Below, piece after piece: positions 1 through 8,580 of a stretch of 52,726 bases of DNA. Location: assembly GCF_947169445.1 (NCBI RefSeq), contig NZ_CAMVPU010000027.1, positions 1 through 52,726 of the forward strand. The letters run 5' to 3'. Positions within the stretch are counted from its first letter, which is position 1. Each line of letters opens with the position of its first letter. A program made the position numbers and the translations under genes. A model generated the notes under the pieces. The model did not search any database and had not been told where the DNA came from. It saw only the letters and a list, made by a program, of their open reading frames with translations. This DNA comes from an uncultured Butyrivibrio sp. Lineage in GTDB: Bacteria > Bacillota > Clostridia > Lachnospirales > Lachnospiraceae.

Positions 1-130
1 TCAATAACGCACTTTCTTTCCCCTTAACTAAATGACATTGCGAGTGAACAGTAACATTCAAGGATGGCTCTTTTTGGTTGATATCAAATAAACGTATATT
101 TATATGCTATAATAATGATATAATGAATAT

Positions 131-168
131 GCATGGGGATATGTTATTCTGTCTCCATGCTTTTTTTT
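131..168 (+). terminator. Rho-independent terminator of an upstream gene
   Basis: A 9-bp stem (131-139 with 152-160, one mismatch) encloses a 12-nt loop and is followed directly by eight T residues at 161-168. It probably ends a gene lying left of the window. The rest of 1-282 is AT-rich and holds no ORF I can support. Confidence 0.75.
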
Positions 169-282
169 ATTTCATAGGAAATTGCTCCGCATTCCTATTT
201 TATGAGTTATTATCCATTAGTTTATTGAACCACTAACCCTATTTCTATAGTCCATGCGGCTGATTTGCTAAGAGGAAAACAT

Positions 283-3234
283 ATGCTGGGTTTGGAAAAA
301 TATAAAAGATCATCAGTTATCATTGGCACAATAGTTGGGACTATAACTGTGCTTATTCTGGCTTTTTGCTGCATTTATGCTGCAATGAATGGGGCAAATA
401 TGCATGTTTCTACAGGTGGATTAGTGGTCATCACCTTTTTCATTTTGCCATACCTTATCATCGGCGGGTTCTATGGATATTTGATTTCTTCGATAGTCTT
501 TTTGATTTCATTTATTTGTACGCTTGTAGTTAATATGAATGATGCTTATAAGATGCCTATCTACCTTGTGGCAGCCTTGTGTTTTTCTGTATTTGGTCAG
601 TATTTGTGGTTTGGAACCATAAAGAAAACCGCTTTGGCGGCACTGTTTACACTTATCGCTACTTCTTTTACAGAGCTATTGTGCCTTTCCGTGCTTGAGA
701 CAAATGAATATACATTGAGCCAGATTATACAGGCAGGAACGTACTTTTACAGAGATGCCTGTGTAATAATTGTTACCTCGTTTCTGTTCCATTTTTACTT
801 TACAAAGACTCCGGATTCATGGAAGTATCCTTTTCCGATAGCGGTAGCTTATACAGGATATTACCAGAATGACAAGGAGCTTTCTAAGCGACTAAGGAAA
901 ACAAAGGTAAGTGTAAAAATTACAGCAATTATCATAGGTGTGGAACTTCTTCTGGGAGTTTCTGTTGCGATATTTATGGTGGTTCTTTTTCCTGATATTA
1001 AGGATATGTTTGCGGTGGGAATGCGTCCGGTGACCGGCAATTTGTCAGAATTAAGTTTTGAGGAAATGATGCAGCATATTGAAGAGATGACTTATACCTG
1101 GTCCGGAAATGCTCTTAGCTATGATATTAAGATGGTTCTTCTCATGATGTGCGTGGGTGTTCCAATGGCGTCTATTGCGAATTTTTACACAAAGATAGCA
1201 ATAGGAGCGCCTCTTGGATATATGTCGGATTTTATGCAGGAATACGCAAATGCTGATGACGAGAAAAAACTAGAAGTCGGACGTGGGGTTGATAATATTA
1301 AAATCAGAAGTCATGATGAGATTCAGGTGGTATATGAGTCTATTCAGGCGACAGTTCATGCCATAGAGGACTACATTGCTCATATAAATGCCGATCACGA
1401 GCTGGAAAAAGAGCTTGAGGTGGCACAAAAGGCATCGGAGGCAAAGTCATCGTTTCTTTCTAATATGTCCCATGAGATCAGGACGCCAATAAACGCAGTT
1501 CTTGGACTCAATGAGATGATTCTTAGGGAGAGCAATCAGGATCAGATTCTGGAGTATGCAAGTAGTGTGAAAAGCGCCGGCAATTCTCTTCTTGGTATAG
1601 TCAACGATATTCTGGATTTTTCAAAGATTGAAGCCGGGAAAATGGATATTCTTCCGGTCGAGTATGATATCAGCTCCACAATCAATGACCTTTTAAATCT
1701 TGTAGCTGTGAAAGCTGATAATAAGGGGCTTGTGCTGAATTTCAATATCGATAAGTCACTTCCTCAGAGACTTATCGGTGATGAGATCAGGATAAAACAG
1801 TGCGTTACCAATATCCTTACAAATGCAGTAAAGTATACGGAGACAGGCGGTGTGAATCTGAATGTCTCCTGTAGGAAGATAGATGATGACAATATTTTTC
1901 TTCGTTTTGAGGTGATTGACACAGGAATTGGTATAAAGGAAGAGGACATCGAAAAGCTATATTCGCCGTTTGAGCGAATCGAAGAAATCAGGAACCGCTC
2001 AATCGAAGGAACCGGCCTTGGAATGAGTATTGTCAAAAAGCTTTTGGCGCTTATGGATACCAAGCTGGAGGTAAAGAGCGTTTATGGCGAAGGATCGACT
2101 TTTTCTTTTGAAGTAAAACAGCAGGTAGCTTCCTGGGAAGAACTTGGAGATTTCAGGGAAAGATATAAGGAGTTTTTGAGAAGTCAAAAGAAATACAAGG
2201 AGAGCTTTATCGCGCCGGATGCCAGGATACTTGTTGTCGATGATACCCCAATCAATCTGACGGTGGTAAAGGGTCTGTTAAATAGGACGAGAATTCGAGT
2301 AGACACGGCAGGGAGCGGATTTGAGACTCTTGAACTGGTTAAGAAAAAGAAATATGATGCAATTCTCATTGATCACAGAATGCCGGAAATGGATGGCGTT
2401 GAGACGCTTAAAGCGCTGAAAGAAATGGAAGATAATCTTTCTAAGGATGCGCCCTGCATAGCACTTACAGCCAATGCAGGAGCCGGGGCAAGAGCGGAGT
2501 ACATCGCTGCAGGTTTTAACGATTATCTTTCCAAGCCTGTGAACGGCGAGCTTCTTGAGGAAATGCTAAAAGAGTATCTTCCTAAGGAAAAGCTGCTTGA
2601 AGCAGAAATGGAAAGTGACGAGCTTTCCGCTTCGGAAGAAACTGAGAATGCAGATAATGCTGAGGATGCTGTTCTTGATCAGCTTCAGGGAATCGACTTG
2701 GCTGAGGCTGAAAGAAACTGTGGTAGCCGCGAACTTCTTAAGAACGTGGTAAAAGAATTTTTGACAACGATTGATTCTAAGGCTAAGCAGATAGAGCATT
2801 TTGCCCAGGAAGGCGACTTGCGTAATTACACAGTAACGGTCCACGCACTAAAGAGTAGTGCAAGGCTTATTGGTGCAATGGAGCTGTCCGGAATGGCTGC
2901 GCATTTAGAAGAGTGTGGCAATAATGAAGACGAAAAAGAGATTAATGAGAAAACACCTGAATTGCTGGCTCTTTTTAGGAGCTATAATGAAAAGCTTTCT
3001 GCTATAAACGGACCAAAGCGTGAGAAGGAACTTCCTGAAATCGGGATAGATGAACTAAAAAGTGCCTTTGGAGACATGCGTGAACTTCTTGAAGCCTACG
3101 ATTTTGATACGGCAGACGGAATCATGAATATGCTTTCAGACTACAGCATTCCCGAAGAATATAAAGAGAAATATGAAAAAGTCAGGACACTGATGTCTGC
3201 TGTGGATAGGGATGAACTATTGAAAATTCTTTAA
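283..3234 (+). CDS. membrane hybrid sensor histidine kinase (HisKA-HATPase-REC-Hpt)
   Basis: Hybrid sensor kinase carrying a complete phosphorelay in one chain. An N-terminal block of about six hydrophobic segments (roughly residues 10-170) and a further membrane pair near 215-310 precede the kinase core. The phospho-accepting His397 lies in SHEIRTPINAVLG. The ATPase domain shows the N box (IRIKQCVTNILTNAVKYT), DTGIGI and GTGLGMSI. The receiver has Asp697 in LIDHRMPEMDG, and a C-terminal Hpt domain has His854 in VHALKSSARLIG. I start at ATG 283 because AGAGGA lies 6 nt upstream; a TTG six codons earlier (265) is also open. The signal sensed is unknown. The next gene, 30 bp downstream, is a receiver protein and the likely partner. 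Confidence 0.93.
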   Translation: MLGLEKYKRSSVIIGTIVGTITVLILAFCCIYAAMNGANMHVSTGGLVVITFFILPYLIIGGFYGYLISSIVFLISFICTLVVNMNDAYKMPIYLVAALCFSVFGQYLWFGTIKKTALAALFTLIATSFTELLCLSVLETNEYTLSQIIQAGTYFYRDACVIIVTSFLFHFYFTKTPDSWKYPFPIAVAYTGYYQNDKELSKRLRKTKVSVKITAIIIGVELLLGVSVAIFMVVLFPDIKDMFAVGMRPVTGNLSELSFEEMMQHIEEMTYTWSGNALSYDIKMVLLMMCVGVPMASIANFYTKIAIGAPLGYMSDFMQEYANADDEKKLEVGRGVDNIKIRSHDEIQVVYESIQATVHAIEDYIAHINADHELEKELEVAQKASEAKSSFLSNMSHEIRTPINAVLGLNEMILRESNQDQILEYASSVKSAGNSLLGIVNDILDFSKIEAGKMDILPVEYDISSTINDLLNLVAVKADNKGLVLNFNIDKSLPQRLIGDEIRIKQCVTNILTNAVKYTETGGVNLNVSCRKIDDDNIFLRFEVIDTGIGIKEEDIEKLYSPFERIEEIRNRSIEGTGLGMSIVKKLLALMDTKLEVKSVYGEGSTFSFEVKQQVASWEELGDFRERYKEFLRSQKKYKESFIAPDARILVVDDTPINLTVVKGLLNRTRIRVDTAGSGFETLELVKKKKYDAILIDHRMPEMDGVETLKALKEMEDNLSKDAPCIALTANAGAGARAEYIAAGFNDYLSKPVNGELLEEMLKEYLPKEKLLEAEMESDELSASEETENADNAEDAVLDQLQGIDLAEAERNCGSRELLKNVVKEFLTTIDSKAKQIEHFAQEGDLRNYTVTVHALKSSARLIGAMELSGMAAHLEECGNNEDEKEINEKTPELLALFRSYNEKLSAINGPKREKELPEIGIDELKSAFGDMRELLEAYDFDTADGIMNMLSDYSIPEEYKEKYEKVRTLMSAVDRDELLKIL

Positions 3235-3264
3235 TTTTTGCTTTAGTTAATAGGAAGGAAGAAG

Positions 3265-4035
3265 ATGGAAAAGAGAGTACTTCTAGTAGGTGGCGGCAAG
3301 AGCTTTATGGTGACATCTATAGCCAAAGAACTTAAGGAACAGGGATTTGAAGTCATTCAGTCTGCTCCCGATGTTACTGAGATAGAGCATATTGAGAACC
3401 GGCCAAATGTCTATCTTATTTATGTGGATGATCTTGATGATATCATGGATTTTTTTGTGTATCTGCGAGATAAGTCTGTTGAGACTGATATTTCCATCAG
3501 TGTCATAGGTTCTCCGGATGAGATTGAAAAGATATATACCAAAACATCCAGAGACAAGATAGCATCTGTGTTTGAACGTCCGGTTAATGTAAAAGAGCTT
3601 GGCAAGGCTATGCTTAAAGTTGTGGAAGCAGAAGAAGAAAGACTTCAGAAAAAGCGAATCCTGGTTGTGGATGATGACGGGACAATGCTGCGAACCATAA
3701 AGAGCTGGCTCTCAGAAAAATATCAGGTTTTTATGGTTAATTCCGGAATGGCTGCTATTACTTTTTTGGCCAAGAACAATGTAGACCTGATCCTTCTTGA
3801 TTACGAAATGCCTATAACTACCGGCCCGAAAGTGTTGGAAATGCTTCGAAGCGAACCGGCCACCAGCGAGATTCCTGTGATGTTTCTTACCGTAAAAAGT
3901 GATAAAGAAAGCGTTATGCAGGTAATTTCCCTTAAGCCTGAGAAGTATCTTTTAAAGACAATGCCTCCGGCGGAACTAATTGCCAACATCGATGAATTCT
4001 TCGAGAAACAGAGGATAGAACATTGGGGAAGGTGA
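3265..4035 (+). CDS. two-receiver response regulator without output domain
   Basis: A 256-residue protein made of two receiver-like halves. The C-terminal half (about 128-253) is a complete REC domain: acidic VVDDDG at the start, phospho-Asp179 in LILLDYEMP, Thr in FLTVKS and Lys in YLLKTMPP. The N-terminal half (1-125) has the same fold pattern but begins VLLVGGGK instead of the acidic pair and has no clear phospho-Asp, so it is probably a degenerate pseudo-receiver. No DNA-binding or enzymatic output domain is present. AGGAAGGAAG before ATG 3265 is a good ribosome binding site. It follows the hybrid kinase by 30 bp and is probably co-transcribed, acting as its diffusible phosphate acceptor or through protein contact (inference). 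Confidence 0.9.
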   Translation: MEKRVLLVGGGKSFMVTSIAKELKEQGFEVIQSAPDVTEIEHIENRPNVYLIYVDDLDDIMDFFVYLRDKSVETDISISVIGSPDEIEKIYTKTSRDKIASVFERPVNVKELGKAMLKVVEAEEERLQKKRILVVDDDGTMLRTIKSWLSEKYQVFMVNSGMAAITFLAKNNVDLILLDYEMPITTGPKVLEMLRSEPATSEIPVMFLTVKSDKESVMQVISLKPEKYLLKTMPPAELIANIDEFFEKQRIEHWGR

Positions 4036-4083
4036 TGTAAAATAATTACAAATGAGAATATGATAATTGTATTAAAGCTTTAG

Positions 4084-4254
4084 AAAGTCTATCGGAAAAG
4101 AGCTCAACTATTGCTATTATTAGTACCTGAAGTAACAACTGGCGAGACTGAAGATGATGAAGATGGCGAAGGAGAAGATGTACCCGAGGAAGTAACTACT
4201 GAGCCGAAGACTGAATCTGAAACTTCATCTGAAGCAGAAGTAACGGAAGAATAA
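4084..4254 (+). pseudogene. remnant of an acidic Thr/Glu-rich protein tail
   Basis: An open frame without a convincing start runs to TAA 4252-4254. Its last 43 codons read as a low-complexity acidic segment rich in Glu, Thr, Asp and Ser (for example VPEVTTGETEDDEDGEGED), containing two similar PEEVTT-like units. This resembles the linker or tail of a secreted or membrane protein. With a stop at 4081-4083 and no ribosome binding site, I read it as the surviving 3' end of a deleted gene. A very short translated peptide is not excluded. Confidence 0.35.
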
Positions 4255-4294
4255 AAATACAAAAATAGGAGCTAGGAGTGAGAGGAACCGGTGA

Positions 4295-4513
4295 ATGATG
4301 TTCTTTAAAAAGAAAGCTGAAAAGAAAACCTATGACAAGGAAAATAAGAAGCCTGTAATCAAGGCAAGTATATGTAATGGAGAGCAGGTAGCCGGATTTC
4401 AGGATATACATACTGGTGCTTTTGAGGAAGTTATGCTGATCAGAAATTCAGAGGACTTGTTTCGATTCAAGGAAGAGTATGGGATTAGTGAGAATATAGA
4501 GAAAATCTATTAA
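4295..4513 (+). CDS. conserved small protein of unknown function (72 aa)
   Basis: A 72-residue soluble protein with a basic, Lys-rich N-terminus and a conserved-looking core (KASICNGEQVAGFQDIHTGAF). From memory, similar 60-75 residue proteins occur widely in Lachnospiraceae and are sometimes labelled aspartate dehydrogenase without support in the sequence; no Rossmann fold fits in 72 residues, so I assign no function. AGAGGA 8 nt before ATG 4295 supports this start; the adjacent ATG at 4298 is equally possible. The downstream flank is non-coding. Confidence 0.7.
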   Translation: MMFFKKKAEKKTYDKENKKPVIKASICNGEQVAGFQDIHTGAFEEVMLIRNSEDLFRFKEEYGISENIEKIY

Positions 4514-4890
4514 GACAAGTGGAAGACTATTGAAGCACTTAATAGATCAGTTGGCTGGTTGAAGGAAAAAGCTTGCATTGCATAGGTGATTTGCTGCAAA
4601 TTGTGCTAACCAGGGTAAATTAACTGCATGTTGACTTTTATACGTAATTCTGATAGGCTCAATTTATATCAAAAATCTTGAAGAAAGCGAGGTAATCATA
4701 ATAATGAGTGCGATGAAATTTCAAATTGTAACTGAATATCGTATGAAGACCTCGGTTTATGCTTTTTAATATAATTGATTTCTGACCGTGGCTTATTAGT
4801 CACGGTTTTTTCTTTCTATATGCCAAGTTCCGGCATAATTCCAGCACAAACGGGTCTCCATACAAGTATACATTCCTGGACATAATTTCA
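4514..4890. other. intergenic region with one terminator and a possible 21-codon ORF
   Basis: No convincing gene is present in this gap. A 21-codon ORF (4704-4769, beginning MSAMKFQIVT) has GAGG 10 nt upstream, but I cannot tell whether it is translated. A terminator lies at 4785-4812. Long-range complementary pairs (CTGGTT near 4555 with AACCAG near 4609; CGAGGT near 4689 with ACCTCG near 4750) hint at RNA folding but are short. Confidence 0.4.
4785..4812 (+). terminator. Rho-independent terminator
   Basis: A 6-bp stem (ACCGTG 4785-4790 with CACGGT 4801-4806), a 10-nt loop and a following run of six T residues. It lies before the structured leader of the next gene, so it probably closes the transcript coming from 4295-4513. 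Confidence 0.6.
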
Positions 4891-5013
4891 GAAACACGCA
4901 TTTACTGCGGGTTTCGTGAGAAAGTGATTCAGGAGTCAACCAAGCCTCATCGACGAAGTCGATTTAAATTGGCTTGGTTGATACATTCTTGAATTTCTAA
5001 TTCAAGAATGTAT
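4891..5013 (+). promoter_or_regulatory. structured 5' leader with three consecutive hairpins overlapping the start codon
   Basis: Three inverted repeats follow one another. The first is 4891-4899 with 4907-4915 (8 of 9 pairs). The second is 4936-4946 with 4971-4981 (11 perfect pairs), with a nested 6-bp stem 4949-4954/4958-4963 closed by a GAA loop. The third is 4981-4993 with 5001-5013 (13 perfect pairs, 7-nt loop). The third stem contains ATG 5008, the first start of the next gene. No T run follows, so these are not simple terminators. A cis-acting RNA controlling translation of the GTPase fusion is the simplest reading (inference); the DNA could also be a protein-binding site. Confidence 0.5.
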
Positions 5014-6624
5014 AAGAATAAAAGAATGGAGAATAAAAAATTGAATAATATTATTATCAGACAGGAAACTAAGGAAGATTACTATAACACTGAACTTATG
5101 ACAATGCGCGCTTTTTGGAACCTTCACGGACCGGGCTGTAATGAACACTATTTGGTTCACATACTTCGAGAGGCTAAAGAATACCTGCCGGAGCTTAGCA
5201 GAGTGGCTGAGCTTGATGGCAAGATAGTAGGTGCAATTTTCTATTCGAAGGCTAGGGTTGTTGATGGAAACACCGAGCATGAAATACTTACTTTTGGACC
5301 TCTTTGCGTGGAACCCACTTGCTTTAGCATGGGCATAGGAGCAAAGCTTCTGGAGGAAACGATAGAACTTGCCAGGAATGCCGGCTACAAGGGAATTGTT
5401 ATATGCGGAGAGCCCGACTATTATCCAAAACACGGCTTCAATACCTGCGATAACTTTGGAATTGTGCACCCTGAATTAGGGAACTTTGATGCGTTCATGG
5501 CTTATCCCTTAAATAATGGTTTTAATGATGTTCACGGTTCTTTTTACGAAGCTCCTATATTTATGCAATGCGAAGATGAAGAAAAAGTCCGTGAATTCAC
5601 CAAAAAATTCCCATACTACAAGCCTCTTAAACTTTCCTGTCAGTGGCTTCACAAGGAGAGGCTGGGAAGAATATCTGAGGTTCAGAAGAACAGCTTTAAG
5701 GTAAGATTTTGGGGAGAAGACCTCCCGGCTAAGCTAAAGGGAAGCTTTTATGAGTCTGATGCGGAAAACTTACCGGTTGTGGGCGATTATGTGACATTTC
5801 AGCATAATCCGATAGGAGAATCGGTCATTTTGTCAGTGTGTGAAAGACAGAGTTTCCTTCAAAGACCTGATCAGGCCAAGACCGGGGTTATGCAGTACAT
5901 GGTGGCAAATGTGGATTACACTTTTATTGTTACTTCGCTAAATGAGGATTACAGCTATAACCGGATTGCCAGATATGTAAGTGCTGTTATCCAGGGAGGA
6001 TCGATACCTGTGGTGATATTAACTAAATCTGATCTATGCAGCAATGTTTGGCCATATATAAGTGAAGTGGAAACCGTTTCAGATAAGATAAGAGTTCACG
6101 CCATATCTTCGCTTTATAACATTGGAATTGAGGATCTCAAAGAGTATTTTGCCCCTGGAAAAACAATCTGCCTACTTGGTTCATCAGGTGCAGGAAAATC
6201 AACATTGATAAATGCTCTTGCCGGTGAGGAAATCATGAAGACTAAAGAGGTAAGGTCATATGATTCTACTGGAAGACATACCACCACTCACAGGCAGCTT
6301 ATTGAGTTGGAAAATGGCGTAAGTATTATTGATACTCCCGGAATGCGAGAAATCGGAATGGCCAATATGGAGGAAGGAATCGATAACACTTTTTCTGATA
6401 TCCTTGAACTGGAAAAATGCTGCAGGTTCAGTGATTGTAAGCATGAGACTGAGCCGGGATGTGCAATAAAGGCAGCGATTGAATCAGGCGAATTGTCCAT
6501 GGAGAGGTATATACTCTTTAAAAACCTTGGTGCTGAGAACACCTACAACTATGCCAAGAAAAAAGAGATATCCAAGTGGCGAAATGTCCATAAACAGTTC
6601 GATAAACGAAATCGCTGGGAGTAA
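5008..6624 (+). CDS. GNAT acetyltransferase fused to RsgA-family ribosome GTPase
   Basis: One open frame encodes two enzymes. Residues about 12-165 form a GNAT N-acetyltransferase (IIIRQETKEDY start, MGIGAKLLEETIELARNAG acetyl-CoA loop, YYPKHGF). After a linker, residues about 215-538 form a circularly permuted RsgA-type GTPase: an OB-like segment (VVGDYVTF), the G4 motif TKSD at 339-342, the P-loop GSSGAGKS at 391-398, DTPG in G3, and a zinc site Cys472-Cys477-His479-Cys485 with exactly the RsgA spacing. RsgA GTPases act in late 30S subunit maturation; the acetyl acceptor is unknown. Usual family members are separate proteins of about 170 and 300-350 residues. ATG 5008 lies inside a hairpin; ATG 5026 is an alternative. 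The frame is open across the joint. Confidence 0.88.
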   Translation: MYKNKRMENKKLNNIIIRQETKEDYYNTELMTMRAFWNLHGPGCNEHYLVHILREAKEYLPELSRVAELDGKIVGAIFYSKARVVDGNTEHEILTFGPLCVEPTCFSMGIGAKLLEETIELARNAGYKGIVICGEPDYYPKHGFNTCDNFGIVHPELGNFDAFMAYPLNNGFNDVHGSFYEAPIFMQCEDEEKVREFTKKFPYYKPLKLSCQWLHKERLGRISEVQKNSFKVRFWGEDLPAKLKGSFYESDAENLPVVGDYVTFQHNPIGESVILSVCERQSFLQRPDQAKTGVMQYMVANVDYTFIVTSLNEDYSYNRIARYVSAVIQGGSIPVVILTKSDLCSNVWPYISEVETVSDKIRVHAISSLYNIGIEDLKEYFAPGKTICLLGSSGAGKSTLINALAGEEIMKTKEVRSYDSTGRHTTTHRQLIELENGVSIIDTPGMREIGMANMEEGIDNTFSDILELEKCCRFSDCKHETEPGCAIKAAIESGELSMERYILFKNLGAENTYNYAKKKEISKWRNVHKQFDKRNRWE

Positions 6625-6709
6625 AAAACTACATAATGTGATAAGATCCAGTTATATTTGAATGGAACTGGGTAAAAAAGAATTCAATGATATCAGAAAA
6701 GGAACAATT

Positions 6710-7291
6710 ATGAATAAAATAGAAATTGTAGATTTACCAAAAGAACAATGGAAAGGTGCTGTGGTTCCGCTAGTTACAAGAAGTGACAGCTACTATGATT
6801 TTGAAATAAAGCAGCTTGATAACGATGGTTGTAAGATTGAGCTTGTTAAAAGAAAGGCTTCTGAAGAAATCGTTCATACTCCTGAAGAATATGACTTCCC
6901 AGATTCTTTATATCAGGATCATTGGGAAAATGCCGAAGCTTTCGGTGTTGTGGGCGATAACAATGAACTTTTGGCATGCATTGAAGTTTGTCCCGAAGAG
7001 TGGTCAAACAGACTTTTGGTTACAGAACTATGGGTGTCAGATAATCTCAGAGGCAAGGGGCTTGGTAAGCAACTGATGGATAAGGCTAAAGAGGTTGCTA
7101 AGAAGCAGAAAAGAAGAGCAATCATACTTGAGACACAATCATGCAATACCAATGCTATAGGGTTTTACCTGCATGAAGGATTTGAACTTATAGGATTTGA
7201 TACTTGTTGTTATACCAATAATGATATTGGCAGACGTGAAGTCAGGATCAACTTGGGATATTTTTTTAATAGAGATGGAAAAAGATGGTGA
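6710..7291 (+). CDS. GNAT family N-acetyltransferase
   Basis: A 193-residue GNAT acetyltransferase. The acetyl-CoA binding motif is clear in the middle of the domain (LWVSDNLRGKGLGKQLMDKA), followed by the family's C-terminal pattern NAIGFYLHEGFELIGF. The first 80 residues are less typical and probably form substrate-specific strands; the substrate cannot be read from sequence. ATG 6710 is preferred because AAAAGGAA lies 7-8 nt upstream; an in-frame ATG at 6662 would add 16 residues with no ribosome binding site. It lies 85 bp after the acetyltransferase-GTPase fusion and overlaps the start of the serine hydrolase, so the three genes may be one transcript. Confidence 0.88.
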   Translation: MNKIEIVDLPKEQWKGAVVPLVTRSDSYYDFEIKQLDNDGCKIELVKRKASEEIVHTPEEYDFPDSLYQDHWENAEAFGVVGDNNELLACIEVCPEEWSNRLLVTELWVSDNLRGKGLGKQLMDKAKEVAKKQKRRAIILETQSCNTNAIGFYLHEGFELIGFDTCCYTNNDIGRREVRINLGYFFNRDGKRW

Positions 7292-8357
7292 TAAGGCTAT
7301 GCTTAAAGGAGAAAGACTTTCGCTACATGAGTCCACAATGGGAAGGTTTCAGGGAATAAGTTGCGCTTATCTGAATCCATCGGATAAGCTCATAACGTTA
7401 TATGAAGGCTTTGCAGACAAAGAAAGCCGCATTCCGGTGGATGAGAATACTATATTTCCTGCATGCTCTATTTCTAAGTTTATTACTGCATTATGTGTGA
7501 TGAAGGCAGATGAGAAGAAAATGATAGATATCGATGCACCGGTAAACAATTATCTGAGTAAATGGAAACTTTGTACAGCTAGTGGGAACGAGAGTGATGC
7601 ATCAATACGCATGGTTCTGTGCCATGTGGCAGGGATAGTCGATGGAGAAGACGCATTTTATGGGCTCCGACGAACTGATCCTGCAATTGGTCTGATGGAT
7701 ATTTTAGAAGGAAGAACATCTTATAATAATCGTCCGGCGCGTGTGGAAAAAGCGCCGGGGACAGAATTTGAATATTCAGATGCCGGCTACTGTGTTCTCC
7801 AGTTGCTGCTTGAAGAGACAACAGGAAAGCTATTTGAAGATATTGCAAAAGAATACATTTTTGATCCGCTCGGATTAAAACAAACATTTTTCGCATCACA
7901 GGAGAATGTGGCATTTTACGAAAAGAATTATGTAATGGCTACCGGGTATGATGAAAATGGTCTGCCTATTCCCCAAAAGTATCCTCAGATTCCTGATCTT
8001 GCGGCATCAGGATTGTGGAGTACACCTAAAGCGCTATTGATAATTGCAAGGGAATTTGTTAACGCATGTAATGGTAATAGTTCTTTGCTGAAGAACAAAA
8101 CTGCTCATGAAATGGTAAAACCGGTTGAGAGATTTCCTTGGACCGGGATAGGCTTGTTTATGGGCGGAGAGAATGAAGTTATATCCCGTGGTTGGGGAGA
8201 AAACGGACAAAGTATATTGAAGATCAATTACCGTACCGGAGAAATAGCGGCTGTAATGACTAATCAGAATCCGGGAGTGGATCAGACAGAATCAGGGTTA
8301 GAAGGGCTTGTTAATAATATATTCCTACAATCAGAGGGGAATGAAAAGGAAAGATAA
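7275..8357 (+). CDS. serine hydrolase, beta-lactamase class C / penicillin-binding-like family
   Basis: A 360-residue member of the serine beta-lactamase-like family (peptidase S12 type). The nucleophile motif SxxK is Ser65-Ile-Ser-Lys68 within FPACSISKFITAL, and the second catalytic tyrosine is Tyr167 in FEYSDAGY. A GWGENGQS segment near residue 305 occupies the place of the third motif. No signal peptide or membrane segment is seen, so the protein is probably cytoplasmic and acts on a small ester or amide, not on cell wall; this is inference. The start is uncertain: ATG 7275 overlaps the previous gene by 17 bp, ATG 7299 is also possible, and neither has a strong ribosome binding site. Confidence 0.85.
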   Translation: MEKDGDKAMLKGERLSLHESTMGRFQGISCAYLNPSDKLITLYEGFADKESRIPVDENTIFPACSISKFITALCVMKADEKKMIDIDAPVNNYLSKWKLCTASGNESDASIRMVLCHVAGIVDGEDAFYGLRRTDPAIGLMDILEGRTSYNNRPARVEKAPGTEFEYSDAGYCVLQLLLEETTGKLFEDIAKEYIFDPLGLKQTFFASQENVAFYEKNYVMATGYDENGLPIPQKYPQIPDLAASGLWSTPKALLIIAREFVNACNGNSSLLKNKTAHEMVKPVERFPWTGIGLFMGGENEVISRGWGENGQSILKINYRTGEIAAVMTNQNPGVDQTESGLEGLVNNIFLQSEGNEKER

Positions 8358-8493
8358 TTCTTGGCTTGGCAAGTGGTGGCGGACAGCAGATGCCTATTTT
8401 TGCGGCTCTAGGTGCAGAATGTACTGTGAAAATAGTGGCCCTATTCTTGATGAGGAGTTTCTTAAGAATCCTACTGCTGGTTTTCCCTTTTAA
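8351..8493 (+). pseudogene. remnant of a class I SAM-dependent methyltransferase
   Basis: The frame beginning at 8351 reads KIILGLASGGGQQ then MPIFAALGAECTV. This is the SAM-binding motif I of a methyltransferase family that typically shows LGLASGGGQQGPIFAALGA. After about 25 codons the similarity stops. In another frame the stretch up to TAA 8491-8493 reads like a protein end (PILDEEFLKNPTAGFPF). The core between is missing, so this is an internally deleted, frame-broken remnant. A 61-codon ORF that opens across the same bases (8308-8493) uses the wrong frame for the motif and is not a gene. Confidence 0.6.
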
Positions 8494-8580
8494 TCATTCA
8501 TCACAAGAAAGAAAAATGAATATGAATCAAGTGAAATACTGAAGTTTGTACGTTATACTTGACTTATGAGAGGTATTCAT

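Noticed and set aside
5002..5469. A 155-codon minus-strand ORF
   Set aside because: Antisense to the acetyltransferase part of the fusion; the reading has no domain pattern.
6662..6709. A longer N-terminus for the second acetyltransferase
   Set aside because: ATG 6662 has no ribosome binding site, and ATG 6710 has a good one with the domain starting there.
8308..8493. A 61-codon gene
   Set aside because: Overlaps the hydrolase end in another frame, and the recognisable methyltransferase motif is in a different frame.
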